Translations under genes and position numbers: made by a program
Assembly: GCA_001510385.1 (NCBI GenBank)
Contig: LFFE01000030.1
Coordinates: 1-43,565, forward strand
Origin: Actinobacteria bacterium casp-actino5
GTDB lineage: Bacteria; Actinomycetota; Acidimicrobiia; Acidimicrobiales; Ilumatobacteraceae
Length of the DNA: 43,565 nucleotides
Direction: 5' to 3'
Shown here: positions 18,860-27,392 of the stretch, in pieces
Layout: every line of letters begins with the position of its first letter
Position numbering within the stretch: position 1 is the stretch's first letter
The notes under the pieces: model-generated
Seen by the model: the letters and a program-made list of their open reading frames with translations, nothing else
The model's database searches: none
Told to the model about the DNA's origin: nothing

Positions 18860-18891
18860 CTTGCGAAGCCCCTGCTTGAGGGTGATGCAAG
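18860..18891 (+). terminator. Nested hairpin after coaBC
   Basis: CTTGC (18860-18864) pairs with GCAAG (18887-18891), with CCCT (18870-18873) and AGGG (18879-18882) nested inside. It starts just after the coaBC stop. There is no T run, so it may be a weak terminator or the beginning of a metK leader. A TACGGT -10-like hexamer follows. Confidence 0.35.
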
Positions 18892-18951
18892 ATTCGCTAC
18901 GGTTCTTGTGGCAGTCTGAGAATCGTTGAAGCCAATTATGGAGGAGTCGAC

Positions 18952-20139
<1,188 letters not shown>

Positions 20140-21873
20140 GTGGCCGATCACCCGAAAATCGCACGCGTTCTTTGCGACCGATCGGGACCAGATCGCGCCT
20201 TTGATTACCAAATCCCGCCTGATCTAGCTGATCAAGTCTCAATTGGGTCAGTTGTCAGAATCGACCTCCATGGAAGACGAATTGGGGGATGGATTAGGGA
20301 ATTCGATCCCGTAGATGCCTCTCCGTCTGAAGATCTGTTGCCTCTTCGACATGTATCGGGCGTTGGGCCCGATGAAGATGTGTGTGAACTCGCTGAGTGG
20401 GCTGCCCATCGTTGGGCTGGGCGCCGGTCTCAATTTTTCCGTGCAGCCTCCCCGCTGCAGGTGATTCGCGCAATTGGCTCACCATCGTATTCAGGCCTTC
20501 ATCCAGAACCCCGTTCGCCAGCGACCGCAAAATTATTAGAGGCAGGTGGTGGGGTGCTGCGGTTACCCCCAACTTCTGATGTATTGCCATCGGTGTGGAG
20601 TTGTCTCGCGAGAGGGCCTGTACTGGTCATCGTTCCTGGGGTTGATGATGCAGCCATTCTTCACTCTCGGATGTCTCGGGCGGGAGTGAGTACTGCTCTG
20701 TTGTCAAAGGATTGGGCTCGTGCCGCCGCCGGTGTTGACGTATCGATAGGCACGAGGACAGCTGCGTTTGCCCGGTTGCCAAAGGTCGGGTCGATCATTG
20801 TGATCGACGAATTTGACGAGCGACTTCAATCTGAGTCATCGCCAACTTGGCATGCTCGAGAGGTTGTTTCGGAGCGAGCAGAGCGCGCTGGTGTGCCCTT
20901 GGTCTTGGTGTCAGCGGTGCCAACACCCGAGGGATTGACCTCGGGTGATGTCATCGCCCCACCACGAGAGCGTGAGACGGTGGGTTGGCCTGACATCGTC
21001 GTTGCCGATCTCGCTGATGCTGATGGTCCCCAAGTTGGTCGCCTTTCCTCAGCGGTGATCGAGGAGCTTCGTGACCCGTCTCGCCGGGTGCTGTGTGTCA
21101 TCAATCGCACTGGTACCTCACGTTTGCTGGCCTGTCGCAATTGTCGTGAGCTCGCGTCTTGCGATGTGTGCGATTCCTTAATGTCCCAGCCATCTGAACA
21201 TGAGTTGTCGTGCGCGAAGTGCGGCGCTCATCGCCCGCTACTTTGCCTGAGTTGTAACGGATTGTCATTTTCGAATCTGAGGCCAGGTACGGCTCGGCTC
21301 GTAAAAGAACTCGGTGCCTCAGCAGGACGCCCAGCGCTGTTAGTCGAAGGCGACTCATACCCGGACTGGTCATCAGGCTCAACCGACGTGCTCGTTGGTA
21401 CTGAGGCGCTGTTGCACCGAGTGAGTCACGCAGACACTGTTGTGCTCCTCGATGTTGACAGTGAATTGTTTGCTCCTCGTTTTCGGGCGGGGGAGCACCT
21501 TCTGGGGTTGCTTGCTCGTGCTGCCCGTGTGGTCGGTCGCAAGAGTGACGGGGGTCGTTTGATCTTGCAAACAATGCACCCTGATCACGAAGTGCTCGCG
21601 GCGATGGGGCAGGTTGATATTGGAGCAGCAACTGAAGCTGAGCGGGTTCATCGTGAGCAGTTACATCTTCCTCCGTACGGAGCCTTGGCAATCGTTGAAG
21701 GATCGGCTGCCAGCGACTTCGTGAGTACGTTGCCAGACACTGTTCGCATTGGAGGGTCCGGCGACAAACGTCAGGTGCGAGGAGTAGACGCGGAGGTTCT
21801 CGCTGATGCGCTCGTTCTTGGTCAACGTCCTGCAAAAGGAAAATTGCGTGTTGCCGTTAACCCTGGTCGCTAA
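20140..21873 (+). CDS. priA: PriA-like primosomal protein N' lacking helicase motifs
   Basis: A 577-residue PriA homologue, shorter than the 732 residues of E. coli. The N-terminal 3'-DNA-binding fold is recognisable. Eight zinc cysteines are present as CRNC, CDVC, CAKC and CLSC (about residues 328-370). The ATP-binding loop is absent and the DEAH position reads DEFD, so helicase activity is not expected. The same degeneration is known for PriA in other actinobacteria, where the protein may act as a scaffold in replication restart. GTG start directly after the metK stop; convergent with a methyltransferase gene. Confidence 0.88.
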   Translation: MADHPKIARVLCDRSGPDRAFDYQIPPDLADQVSIGSVVRIDLHGRRIGGWIREFDPVDASPSEDLLPLRHVSGVGPDEDVCELAEWAAHRWAGRRSQFFRAASPLQVIRAIGSPSYSGLHPEPRSPATAKLLEAGGGVLRLPPTSDVLPSVWSCLARGPVLVIVPGVDDAAILHSRMSRAGVSTALLSKDWARAAAGVDVSIGTRTAAFARLPKVGSIIVIDEFDERLQSESSPTWHAREVVSERAERAGVPLVLVSAVPTPEGLTSGDVIAPPRERETVGWPDIVVADLADADGPQVGRLSSAVIEELRDPSRRVLCVINRTGTSRLLACRNCRELASCDVCDSLMSQPSEHELSCAKCGAHRPLLCLSCNGLSFSNLRPGTARLVKELGASAGRPALLVEGDSYPDWSSGSTDVLVGTEALLHRVSHADTVVLLDVDSELFAPRFRAGEHLLGLLARAARVVGRKSDGGRLILQTMHPDHEVLAAMGQVDIGAATEAERVHREQLHLPPYGALAIVEGSAASDFVSTLPDTVRIGGSGDKRQVRGVDAEVLADALVLGQRPAKGKLRVAVNPGR

Positions 21874-21884
21874 TCGTGTTAGCG
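21868..21884. terminator. Palindrome joining two convergent stop codons
   Basis: CGCTAA (21868-21873), TCGTG, then TTAGCG (21879-21884). The TAA stop of priA and the TAA stop of the opposing methyltransferase lie in the two arms. It could form a 6-bp hairpin on either transcript. There is no T run, so termination is uncertain. Confidence 0.35.
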
Positions 21885-22508
21885 CGAAACTGAGAGCAGT
21901 CTGAAGCCCGAGCGCGAGCCGAGTCGAGAGACATTCCAGCCTTCGCTTTCAAGCCAGCGATGAAGTGAATCTGCGCCAAGGTGTCGATTGACGACCAGTA
22001 TTGCGACACCGTGGTCCGAGAGTCGGTGTAGCCACTCTGTTAGCAAAGTCCGCAACGCCTCTTTCCCAATGCGAATAGGTGGATTTGACCAGATCAGGTC
22101 AACGGTCATGTCTGCTGGCACGTCATCTGGGTGCAATGTTGTCACCGTGATTTGACTCGCAGCGGCGTTTGCGGCTGTTAACTCGCGAGCTCGACTGTTG
22201 GGGTCGATCGCGAGAATTGTTGCGGCGGGCGATCTGAGCGCAAGAGTAAGTGCGATGGGACCCGCGCCGCATCCGACATCGACCAAGGTTCCTATCGCCG
22301 GTGGAGTTGGCGCCTGCTGCAGTAACAAGGCGGTGCCGCTGTCGAGATGTCCGTGGCTGAAGACACCTCGGTCAGTTGTGAACGTGAAGGCAAGGTCGTT
22401 AAGTACTACCTCGACGGTGCGAGGATCTCGAGGAGCATCAGGTGCTTCATCAAAGTAGTGAGTGGCGATGAAAGGTAGCCTGCCACGTATGGCGCATGAA
22501 ATTCGCAC
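21879..22508 (-). CDS. RsmC/RlmG-like class I methyltransferase
   Basis: A 209-residue SAM-dependent methyltransferase. LVDVGCGAGPIALTLA is the SAM-binding motif I, DPNSRA motif II, and SNPPIRIGK resembles the NPPF(H) catalytic motif of RsmC/RlmG enzymes, which methylate the exocyclic amine of guanine in rRNA. It lacks the pseudo-methyltransferase N domain of E. coli RsmC, as short Gram-positive members do. The start is unclear: GTG at 22508 is the only in-frame start before HYFDEAPD, and it makes the 5' end overlap the divergent def gene by about 20 bases. Confidence 0.8.
   Translation of the reverse strand: MRISCAIRGRLPFIATHYFDEAPDAPRDPRTVEVVLNDLAFTFTTDRGVFSHGHLDSGTALLLQQAPTPPAIGTLVDVGCGAGPIALTLALRSPAATILAIDPNSRARELTAANAAASQITVTTLHPDDVPADMTVDLIWSNPPIRIGKEALRTLLTEWLHRLSDHGVAILVVNRHLGADSLHRWLESEGWNVSRLGSRSGFRLLSVSR
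22476..22489 (+). promoter_or_regulatory. Putative leaderless promoter of def
   Basis: TAGCCT (22476-22481), 7 bases, then the ATG at 22489. It lies within the 5' part of the opposing methyltransferase gene. Confidence 0.42.
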
Positions 22509-23016
22509 CTTTGGTGATCCGGTTTTGAAATCTCAGGCTGCACCGATTACAGATATCGATGGTCGGCTTGTTCGGCTTGTTGACGAGATGTTCGACACCC
22601 TTGGGACCAGCAATGGCGGAATTGCACTAGCAGCCCCGCAAATAGGCATCCAGAAGCAGATCTTTGTTTGGGATCTCGATGAGGGCCGCGAAGTAATTTT
22701 CAACCCTGTAATCGCTGAGAGCGACGGCGAGTGGGTCTATGACGAAGGGTGCCTATCAATCCCCGGCTTGTACGTTGAGATTGTCCGCCCTCGGAGAGTG
22801 CTGTTGCGCGGTCTTGATATTGATGGAAATGAAGTTGAGCGCGAAGCTGATGATCTTGAGGCGAGGATGTACCAGCACGAACTCGATCATCTTCACGGTG
22901 TGCTGATGTTCGACCGGATGAGCACTGAGCAGCGCAGTGAAGCTCTCGCGGAATATCGACGCCTCAGTGCTCCCGAACCTGAACGTCGAGGGTTTCGTCG
23001 ACTTCCTTTGCGGTGA
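22489..23016 (+). CDS. def: Peptide deformylase
   Basis: A 175-residue deformylase, removing the formyl group from nascent proteins. The three hallmark motifs are present: GIALAAPQIG (motif 1), EGCLSIPG with the metal-binding cysteine, and QHELDHLHG with the two metal histidines and catalytic Glu. The ATG at 22489 was preferred over in-frame GTG 22462 and ATG 22468 because it gives the usual MAHEIRTFGDPVL start and has TAGCCT 7 bases upstream. It overlaps fmt (GTGA), its functional partner. Confidence 0.95.
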   Translation: MAHEIRTFGDPVLKSQAAPITDIDGRLVRLVDEMFDTLGTSNGGIALAAPQIGIQKQIFVWDLDEGREVIFNPVIAESDGEWVYDEGCLSIPGLYVEIVRPRRVLLRGLDIDGNEVEREADDLEARMYQHELDHLHGVLMFDRMSTEQRSEALAEYRRLSAPEPERRGFRRLPLR

Positions 23017-23828
23017 GTGGTCCCCAGCCACTCGTCTTTCTCGGCAGTCCGCAAGTATCTGCTGAGGTGCTGAGAGCTCTCGTTTGCGCTGGTCATGAGA
23101 TCAAGTTGGTCATTACAGGAGCTGACCGGCGACGAGGTCGTGGGGGAGCAACATCTCCGACTCCTGTTGGTGCTACTGCGATCGAGCTCGGACTTCCCAT
23201 CAGCCACCAAACCAGTGATGCTGCGACGTGTGGTGCAGCGCTCGGCGTGGTGGTCGCGTACGGGGAGATCATTCGACCCGCTGTCCTCGATGCCATGCCT
23301 ATGGTCAACATTCACTTCTCGTTACTGCCGCGTTGGAGGGGAGCGGCACCGGTTGAGCGCGCAATTCTTGCTGGTGACAATCACACAGGCGTGTGCGTGA
23401 TGGAGGTAGTTGAGGCGCTTGACGCCGGTGGTGTTTATGCATCCGAGACCGTGTCGATGGATCCGGATGCCACAGCTGAATCGCTGACGGCTCGATTAGG
23501 TCAGGTGGGAACTGAACTATTGATGACCTGTCTTGAGCAAGGGCTTGGGGACCCTATTCCTCAGCAAGGTGAGGTCACCTATGCATCAAAAATCTCGGTT
23601 GAAGATCGACACATCGACTGGTCCGAGTCAAATGAACACATTCTCCGAAAGGTGAGAATTGGCGGTGCGTGGACCTCGTGGCGAGGTGAACGCTTTCGTA
23701 TTCACTCCGCCCGAGTCGTCGATGGGCAGATCGTCCCGATTGTTGTTCAGCCGGCGGGTAAACCGAAGATGGACTTTGGCGATTGGATTCGGGGAGCTCA
23801 CCCAGCTGAAAGTGAGTGGTTTGAGTGA
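23013..23828 (+). CDS. fmt: Methionyl-tRNA formyltransferase, shortened C domain
   Basis: A 271-residue Fmt, which formylates initiator Met-tRNA. The catalytic domain is intact: VNIHFSLLPRWRGAAPVERA holds the Asn, His and the SLLPxxRG loop, and GVCVMEVVEALDAGGV follows. The family is usually 305-320 residues. The deficit lies in the C-terminal OB-like tRNA-binding domain, where only about 65 residues link HIDWSESNEHILRKVR to QPAGKPKMDFGDWIRG, so the beta barrel must be very reduced. GTG start overlapping def; the end overlaps rsmB. Confidence 0.93.
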   Translation: MSGPQPLVFLGSPQVSAEVLRALVCAGHEIKLVITGADRRRGRGGATSPTPVGATAIELGLPISHQTSDAATCGAALGVVVAYGEIIRPAVLDAMPMVNIHFSLLPRWRGAAPVERAILAGDNHTGVCVMEVVEALDAGGVYASETVSMDPDATAESLTARLGQVGTELLMTCLEQGLGDPIPQQGEVTYASKISVEDRHIDWSESNEHILRKVRIGGAWTSWRGERFRIHSARVVDGQIVPIVVQPAGKPKMDFGDWIRGAHPAESEWFE

Positions 23829-24952
23829 GTGATGATCCACGTCGCGTAGCACTGAGTCTTTTGCGGCGAATCGAAGACGAAGGAGCGTTTGCGAATCTTG
23901 TGGTGCCATCGACTCTCGATCGAAGTGACCTGTCACGAAGCGATCGAGCGATGGTCACCGACCTTGTCTACGGTACGACCCGTCTGCGAAGGGCATGTGA
24001 CGCACTCGTTGACCGCCACATTTCGTCACCACCCGATGCAGCGACCCGCCGCATTCTTCGTTTGGGCGCCTACCAGTGGGGATGGGGAGGGGTGCCCGCC
24101 CACGCTGCAGTTCACGAAACGGTGTCACTTGCACCGCGCAGGGTGAGGGGATTCGTGAACGCGATCCTGCGACGGACGGTTGAAGGCCCGCCTCCCTCAG
24201 AGCTCAAATGGCCATCGCTGGCCTCTCAGCTGAGCGTCCCGAACTGGATCTATGACCTGTATGTCGACGAGGTTGGTGCTGAATCGGCTGTGGCATCGCT
24301 CGCTCGGATGAATGTTCCTCCAGCACCTGTTGTGAGAGATGACGGCTATGTGCAGGACCGAGCATCAACTTGGGTTGCAGCGGCGGTGGGAGCGCAGACA
24401 GGAGAACTTGTCCTTGACCTGTGTGCAGCCCCTGGAGGCAAGGCAACAGCGCTTGCATCTGCTGGTGCAACAGTCATTGCTGCTGACTTACGAACTCAGC
24501 GTGCTGGGCTGATCGCAGAGAATGCCCATCGGCTTGGTATTCCGAACGACCGGCTTTCTGTGATTGCAGCTGATGGAACGCTCCCACCATTTGCTGACGG
24601 CAAGTTTGATGCTGTGTTGCTCGACGCTCCATGCTCAGGGCTGGGCGCGCTCCGACGTCGACCTGATGCGAGGTGGCGGGTTGAACCCCGTGACGTTGAC
24701 GTATTGTCATCGCTGCAGCAGTCGCTCATCGACTCGGCAACAACACTTGTAAAACCAGGTGGTCGGTTTGTGTACAGCGTGTGCACCATTAATGCAAGCG
24801 AATCGATTGACCATGGCATTCCCCAAGGCTGGGAGGTCGACGAGGTACCTCCAGAAGGCGAGTGGCAGCGATTCGGCCATGGTTGGAGAGTGCTTCCCCA
24901 TGATGCAGACACTGACGGAATGGTGCTGATGAGATACCGTCGTTTGGCATGA
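23825..24952 (+). CDS. rsmB: 16S rRNA m5C967 methyltransferase
   Basis: A 375-residue RsmB (Sun/Fmu family). The N-terminal NusB-like domain (about 1-130) contains DLVYGTTRLRRACDALVD. The SAM domain starts LVLDLCAAPGGKATALA (about 198-214); DAPCSGLG carries one active cysteine and YSVCTIN the second, nucleophilic one. It is shorter than the 430-450 residues of E. coli-type enzymes, mainly in the linker before the SAM domain. GTG start overlapping fmt (GTGA). The end overlaps mogA. Confidence 0.93.
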   Translation: MSDDPRRVALSLLRRIEDEGAFANLVVPSTLDRSDLSRSDRAMVTDLVYGTTRLRRACDALVDRHISSPPDAATRRILRLGAYQWGWGGVPAHAAVHETVSLAPRRVRGFVNAILRRTVEGPPPSELKWPSLASQLSVPNWIYDLYVDEVGAESAVASLARMNVPPAPVVRDDGYVQDRASTWVAAAVGAQTGELVLDLCAAPGGKATALASAGATVIAADLRTQRAGLIAENAHRLGIPNDRLSVIAADGTLPPFADGKFDAVLLDAPCSGLGALRRRPDARWRVEPRDVDVLSSLQQSLIDSATTLVKPGGRFVYSVCTINASESIDHGIPQGWEVDEVPPEGEWQRFGHGWRVLPHDADTDGMVLMRYRRLA

Positions 24953-25422
24953 CGAATCCGCAAGCGAAAGTGCTCACGGTAAGTGACGGTGTTCACCACG
25001 GGATTCGCGAAGATACCGGTGGGGCAGGTGTGGCGGAGCGTTTGAGTGAGGCAGGGTTTGACGTTGTTGAACGACGGGTTACCGAAGATGGTCGATCTTC
25101 GGTAACGCGGGCGTTGACTGAAATGAGTGCCGGATTTTCTGGCCTGATTGCAACGACCGGCGGAACAGGTTTCGCTCCGCGTGACCAAACTCCGGAGGGA
25201 ACCGCTGATGTGATTGAGCGACCTGCTCCTGGTTTTGCCGAGGCGATGCGTGCGATTAGTCCATTTGGGCGACTATCACGAGGGGTCTGCGGCATCATTG
25301 GTGAAACGATCATCTGTAATCTTCCTGGGTCACCTAAAGGCGCAGTAGAGCAACTTGACGCAGTGATCGATGTGCTTCCGCATGCGCTTGCGTTGCTGGC
25401 GAACGAACCCACAGAGCACTGA
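24949..25422 (+). CDS. mogA: MogA/MoaB-type molybdopterin adenylyltransferase
   Basis: A 157-residue MoCF-biosynthesis-fold protein. VLTVSDGVHHGIREDTGG is the N-terminal signature; TTGGTGFAPRDQTPE (about 66-80) is the MPT-binding loop with its catalytic Asp. These proteins adenylylate molybdopterin before metal insertion; some MoaB members are not strictly needed. No other molybdenum-cofactor gene is nearby. The ATG overlaps the rsmB stop (ATGA), suggesting genetic coupling without an obvious functional one. Confidence 0.9.
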   Translation: MTNPQAKVLTVSDGVHHGIREDTGGAGVAERLSEAGFDVVERRVTEDGRSSVTRALTEMSAGFSGLIATTGGTGFAPRDQTPEGTADVIERPAPGFAEAMRAISPFGRLSRGVCGIIGETIICNLPGSPKGAVEQLDAVIDVLPHALALLANEPTEH

Positions 25423-25438
25423 GGCGTACTCTCGCCGT

Positions 25439-25452
25439 TAGCCTCTGAATGG
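25439..25452 (+). promoter_or_regulatory. Putative leaderless promoter of hisG
   Basis: TAGCCT (25439-25444), the same hexamer as before def, lies 7 bases before a GTG at 25452 and 4 before the in-frame ATG at 25449. The spacing favours GTG as the true start. Confidence 0.35.
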
Positions 25453-26324
25453 TGTTGCGTGTAGTTCTTCCTAAAGGGTCGCTTGAAAAGGCGACGTTCG
25501 AATTATTCGAGGCTGCTGATTTGCAGGTGGTTCGCTCATCGAGTGTCGACTACCGGGCTTCGATTGATGACCCCCGAGTGGCTGAGGTGCGTATTCTTCG
25601 GCCACAGGAGATTCCTGTCTACGTCGCTGAAGGTCTGTTCGACATCGGAATCACCGGCCGTGACTGGGTTGAAGAAACGTCGAGCACAGTGGAGAGTTTG
25701 GGTGAGTTGAAATACTCAAAAGCAACATCGAACCCTGTGCGAGTTGTTGTCGCGGTCGCTGGTGATTCGTCGTACCAGAGCGTTAAAGATCTCCCTGATG
25801 GCGTGCGGGTGACATCTGAGTACCCCGAGATGACAAAGCGTTTCTTCGCTGAGCGAGGAGTCAATGCTGATGTGCGATTGTCGTATGGCGCAAGCGAGGC
25901 CAAGGTTCCTGACATTGCTGATTGCGTTGTGGACATCACCGAAACCGGGCGGGCGTTGAGGGCTGCTGGACTGCGTGTAATCGACACGATGTTGACGAGT
26001 TACACAGAAGTCATTGCAAACCCTGCGTCCTACGCCGACCCCGAACTTCGGCGCGCGATGGACCAGATCATGATTTTGCTAAACGGTGCTCTTGATGCCC
26101 GCGGCAAAGTGTTGCTCAAAATCAACGTGGCTGGAGCCTTGCGAGACAGCGTTCTCGCGATTTTGCCGGCTGCAAAGAGCCCAACTGTTAATCAACTCGC
26201 AAATGGTGACTTTGCGATTGAGACTGTTGTTCCGAAGAGTGAAATCAACTTGTTGATTCCGGCGCTCTCGGAGGCTGGAGCAACTGATCTTGTTGAAATT
26301 CCGATTTCTAAGATCGTGCCGTGA
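25449..26324 (+). CDS. hisG: ATP phosphoribosyltransferase, long form
   Basis: A 291-residue HisG catalysing the first step of histidine synthesis (ATP plus PRPP). RVVLPKGSLEKAT begins the catalytic part; DIGITGRDWV and the PRPP loop DCVVDITETGRALRAAGL follow. The last ~80 residues form the ACT-like regulatory domain of the long form, so it should be inhibited by histidine and needs no HisZ. hisE, often beside hisG in actinobacteria, is absent here. Start choice: ATG 25449 or GTG 25452; the promoter spacing suggests the latter. The stop overlaps the next GTG. Confidence 0.94.
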   Translation: MVLRVVLPKGSLEKATFELFEAADLQVVRSSSVDYRASIDDPRVAEVRILRPQEIPVYVAEGLFDIGITGRDWVEETSSTVESLGELKYSKATSNPVRVVVAVAGDSSYQSVKDLPDGVRVTSEYPEMTKRFFAERGVNADVRLSYGASEAKVPDIADCVVDITETGRALRAAGLRVIDTMLTSYTEVIANPASYADPELRRAMDQIMILLNGALDARGKVLLKINVAGALRDSVLAILPAAKSPTVNQLANGDFAIETVVPKSEINLLIPALSEAGATDLVEIPISKIVP

Positions 26325-26530
26325 GCTCGCAGGTGAAAGGCGTTGTTGCTGAATTCGACCCCGCTGTTGGTCTGGGCATCGTCGAGATTGAAGGGGAGCC
26401 AATGCAGTTCCACTGCATTGCAATTTCTGACGGTTCGCGAAGCATCAAGGTCGGCACTGCAGTCACGGTGGTCACTGAGCGTCGGTTTGGTCGAATCGAA
26501 GCGGTTCGGGTAACTCCACAGTTCGCTTAG
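26321..26530 (+). CDS. Small cold-shock/OB-fold-like protein
   Basis: A 69-residue protein with a five-strand pattern: VKGVVAEFDPAVGLGIVEIEG, MQFHCIAISDGSRSIKVG, then TAVTVVTERRFGRIEAVRV. The layout resembles small actinobacterial cold-shock-domain proteins that bind RNA or single-stranded DNA, although the RNP1/RNP2 aromatic clusters are poorly conserved. GTG start overlapping the hisG stop (GTGA), so its translation is coupled to hisG. The role is unknown. Confidence 0.7.
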   Translation: MSSQVKGVVAEFDPAVGLGIVEIEGEPMQFHCIAISDGSRSIKVGTAVTVVTERRFGRIEAVRVTPQFA

Positions 26531-26546
26531 ACGACAGGCTGAGGTG

Positions 26547-26846
26547 ATGACACCCGCACGGAATCTCGATGTCCGCATCATTGAGGTGATCCGGTTGCTT
26601 CAGCCTGGCGAGGTCGTGTCATACGGCGATGTTGCTTCAGACGCTGGTTCCCCCAAGGCGGCTCGACATGTTGGCAAGGTCCTGGCGGGTGCTTCAGATC
26701 TCAGTTGGTGGAGAGTTGTCACGTCGCATGGACGACTCGTCCCTGGAAGTGAACTTGAACAGGCGCGACTTCTCCGAGCCGAGGGTGTCGTTGTCGAGCA
26801 GGGGAGAGTGAAGGTCTCGTTGAGTGGAAGATTCGCCGATCGCTAA
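26547..26846 (+). CDS. Alkyltransferase-like (ATL) DNA-binding protein
   Basis: A protein of about 99 residues with the DNA-binding domain of O6-alkylguanine-DNA alkyltransferases. VVSYGDVASDAGSPKAARHVG holds the recognition helix with the arginine finger. The position of the catalytic PCHRV motif reads SWWRV, so the methyl-accepting cysteine is gone. ATL proteins bind alkylated guanine and hand the lesion to nucleotide excision repair. An ATG at 26547 or a GTG at 26544 could be the start. Convergent with the DUF1844 gene. Confidence 0.85.
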   Translation: MTPARNLDVRIIEVIRLLQPGEVVSYGDVASDAGSPKAARHVGKVLAGASDLSWWRVVTSHGRLVPGSELEQARLLRAEGVVVEQGRVKVSLSGRFADR

Positions 26847-26860
26847 TACCGAACGCGGTG

Positions 26861-27208
26861 CTACGACTCGCGACCTTCACTAGAGGTGGTCTGTTTGATC
26901 TGAACGAATGCCATCCGAATGTTCGCAAGTGCAGCTTCGAGCGTGTTGCTTTCTTCGCCGAGCCGACCGGACAGACCTTCGATGAGGCAGGCAAACGCGT
27001 CAATTGCGAGGGCCGATGACTCTAGGTCTGGAGGAGTTGCCGACAGGTGGATCGCGGCAAGTTCGTAGAGCCCAACGGCATGGTTGGTAATGACTGTTTC
27101 GACGGGGGCTTCAGCGACTCGGGCTCTTGCCTCCCGCAATTCTCGATCGAGCTCGGCTAACTGGTCGTCATCGGGAGCTTCGTTGTAGTCGTCGGATTCC
27201 TCGGTCAC
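26861..27208 (-). CDS. DUF1844-family protein
   Basis: A 115-residue acidic protein. After a charged, probably disordered N terminus with a short helix (ELDRELREARARVAE), it has a helical core containing HAVGLYELAAIHL and AIDAFACLIEGLSGRLG. I recognise this as the actinobacterial DUF1844 type, commonly found divergent from infC; the function is unknown. The GTG at 27208 is preceded by TACGCT 7 bases upstream, which fits a leaderless message. Confidence 0.7.
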   Translation of the reverse strand: MTEESDDYNEAPDDDQLAELDRELREARARVAEAPVETVITNHAVGLYELAAIHLSATPPDLESSALAIDAFACLIEGLSGRLGEESNTLEAALANIRMAFVQIKQTTSSEGRES

Positions 27209-27214
27209 ACCCGC

Positions 27215-27221
27215 TAGCGTA
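27215..27221. promoter_or_regulatory. Overlapping bidirectional -10, DUF1844 / infC
   Basis: TAGCGTA reads TAGCGT on the plus strand (27215-27220) and TACGCT on the minus strand (27221-27216). The minus copy is 7 bases before the DUF1844 start. The plus copy would begin a leader of about 165 bases before infC. The same heptamer sits between the DUF2332 gene and tyrS. Confidence 0.4.
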
Positions 27222-27226
27222 GTGAA

Positions 27227-27392
27227 TCGGTCAGCACGGTGCTGATCGAGTTACAACCGATCGAAGTGGGGAATGCCCCCACCCAGCCACGACAAAGTGC
27301 GTCTGGGTCATGACGGAAGGTGTGAGCCTTCGGCGCGTGGCTTCGTGCTATTTGCCCGGGAGGCCACAGCCCTTGCTCAGGAGAGAAACGTC
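27227..27392 (+). promoter_or_regulatory. Structured leader of the infC-rpmI-rplT mRNA
   Basis: Four good hairpins lie in series: TCAGCAC-G-GTGCTGA (27231-27245), a perfect 7-bp palindrome; GTGGGG/CCCCAC (27266-27282); CCCAG-c-CAC/GTG-cgt-CTGGG (27282-27307); and GAAGG/CCTTC (27316-27331). A weaker pair and the Shine-Dalgarno AGGAG (27379-27383) follow. The ORF that reads into this region has no IF3 homology, so I take it as RNA leader. Ribosomal protein L20 or IF3 is the likely effector by analogy with other bacteria. Confidence 0.55.

Noticed and set aside
18859..18951. SAM riboswitch ahead of metK
   Set aside because: No SAM-I, SAM-II or SAM-IV consensus blocks are visible; only a simple nested hairpin.
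21101..21835. A 244-codon minus-strand ORF
   Set aside because: Antisense to the zinc region of priA; Gln/Arg-rich without motifs.
27273..27392. N-terminal extension of IF3 from the ATG at 27273
   Set aside because: The 40 residues have no IF3 similarity, the ATG sits in a hairpin loop, and a good Shine-Dalgarno precedes the ATA at 27393.
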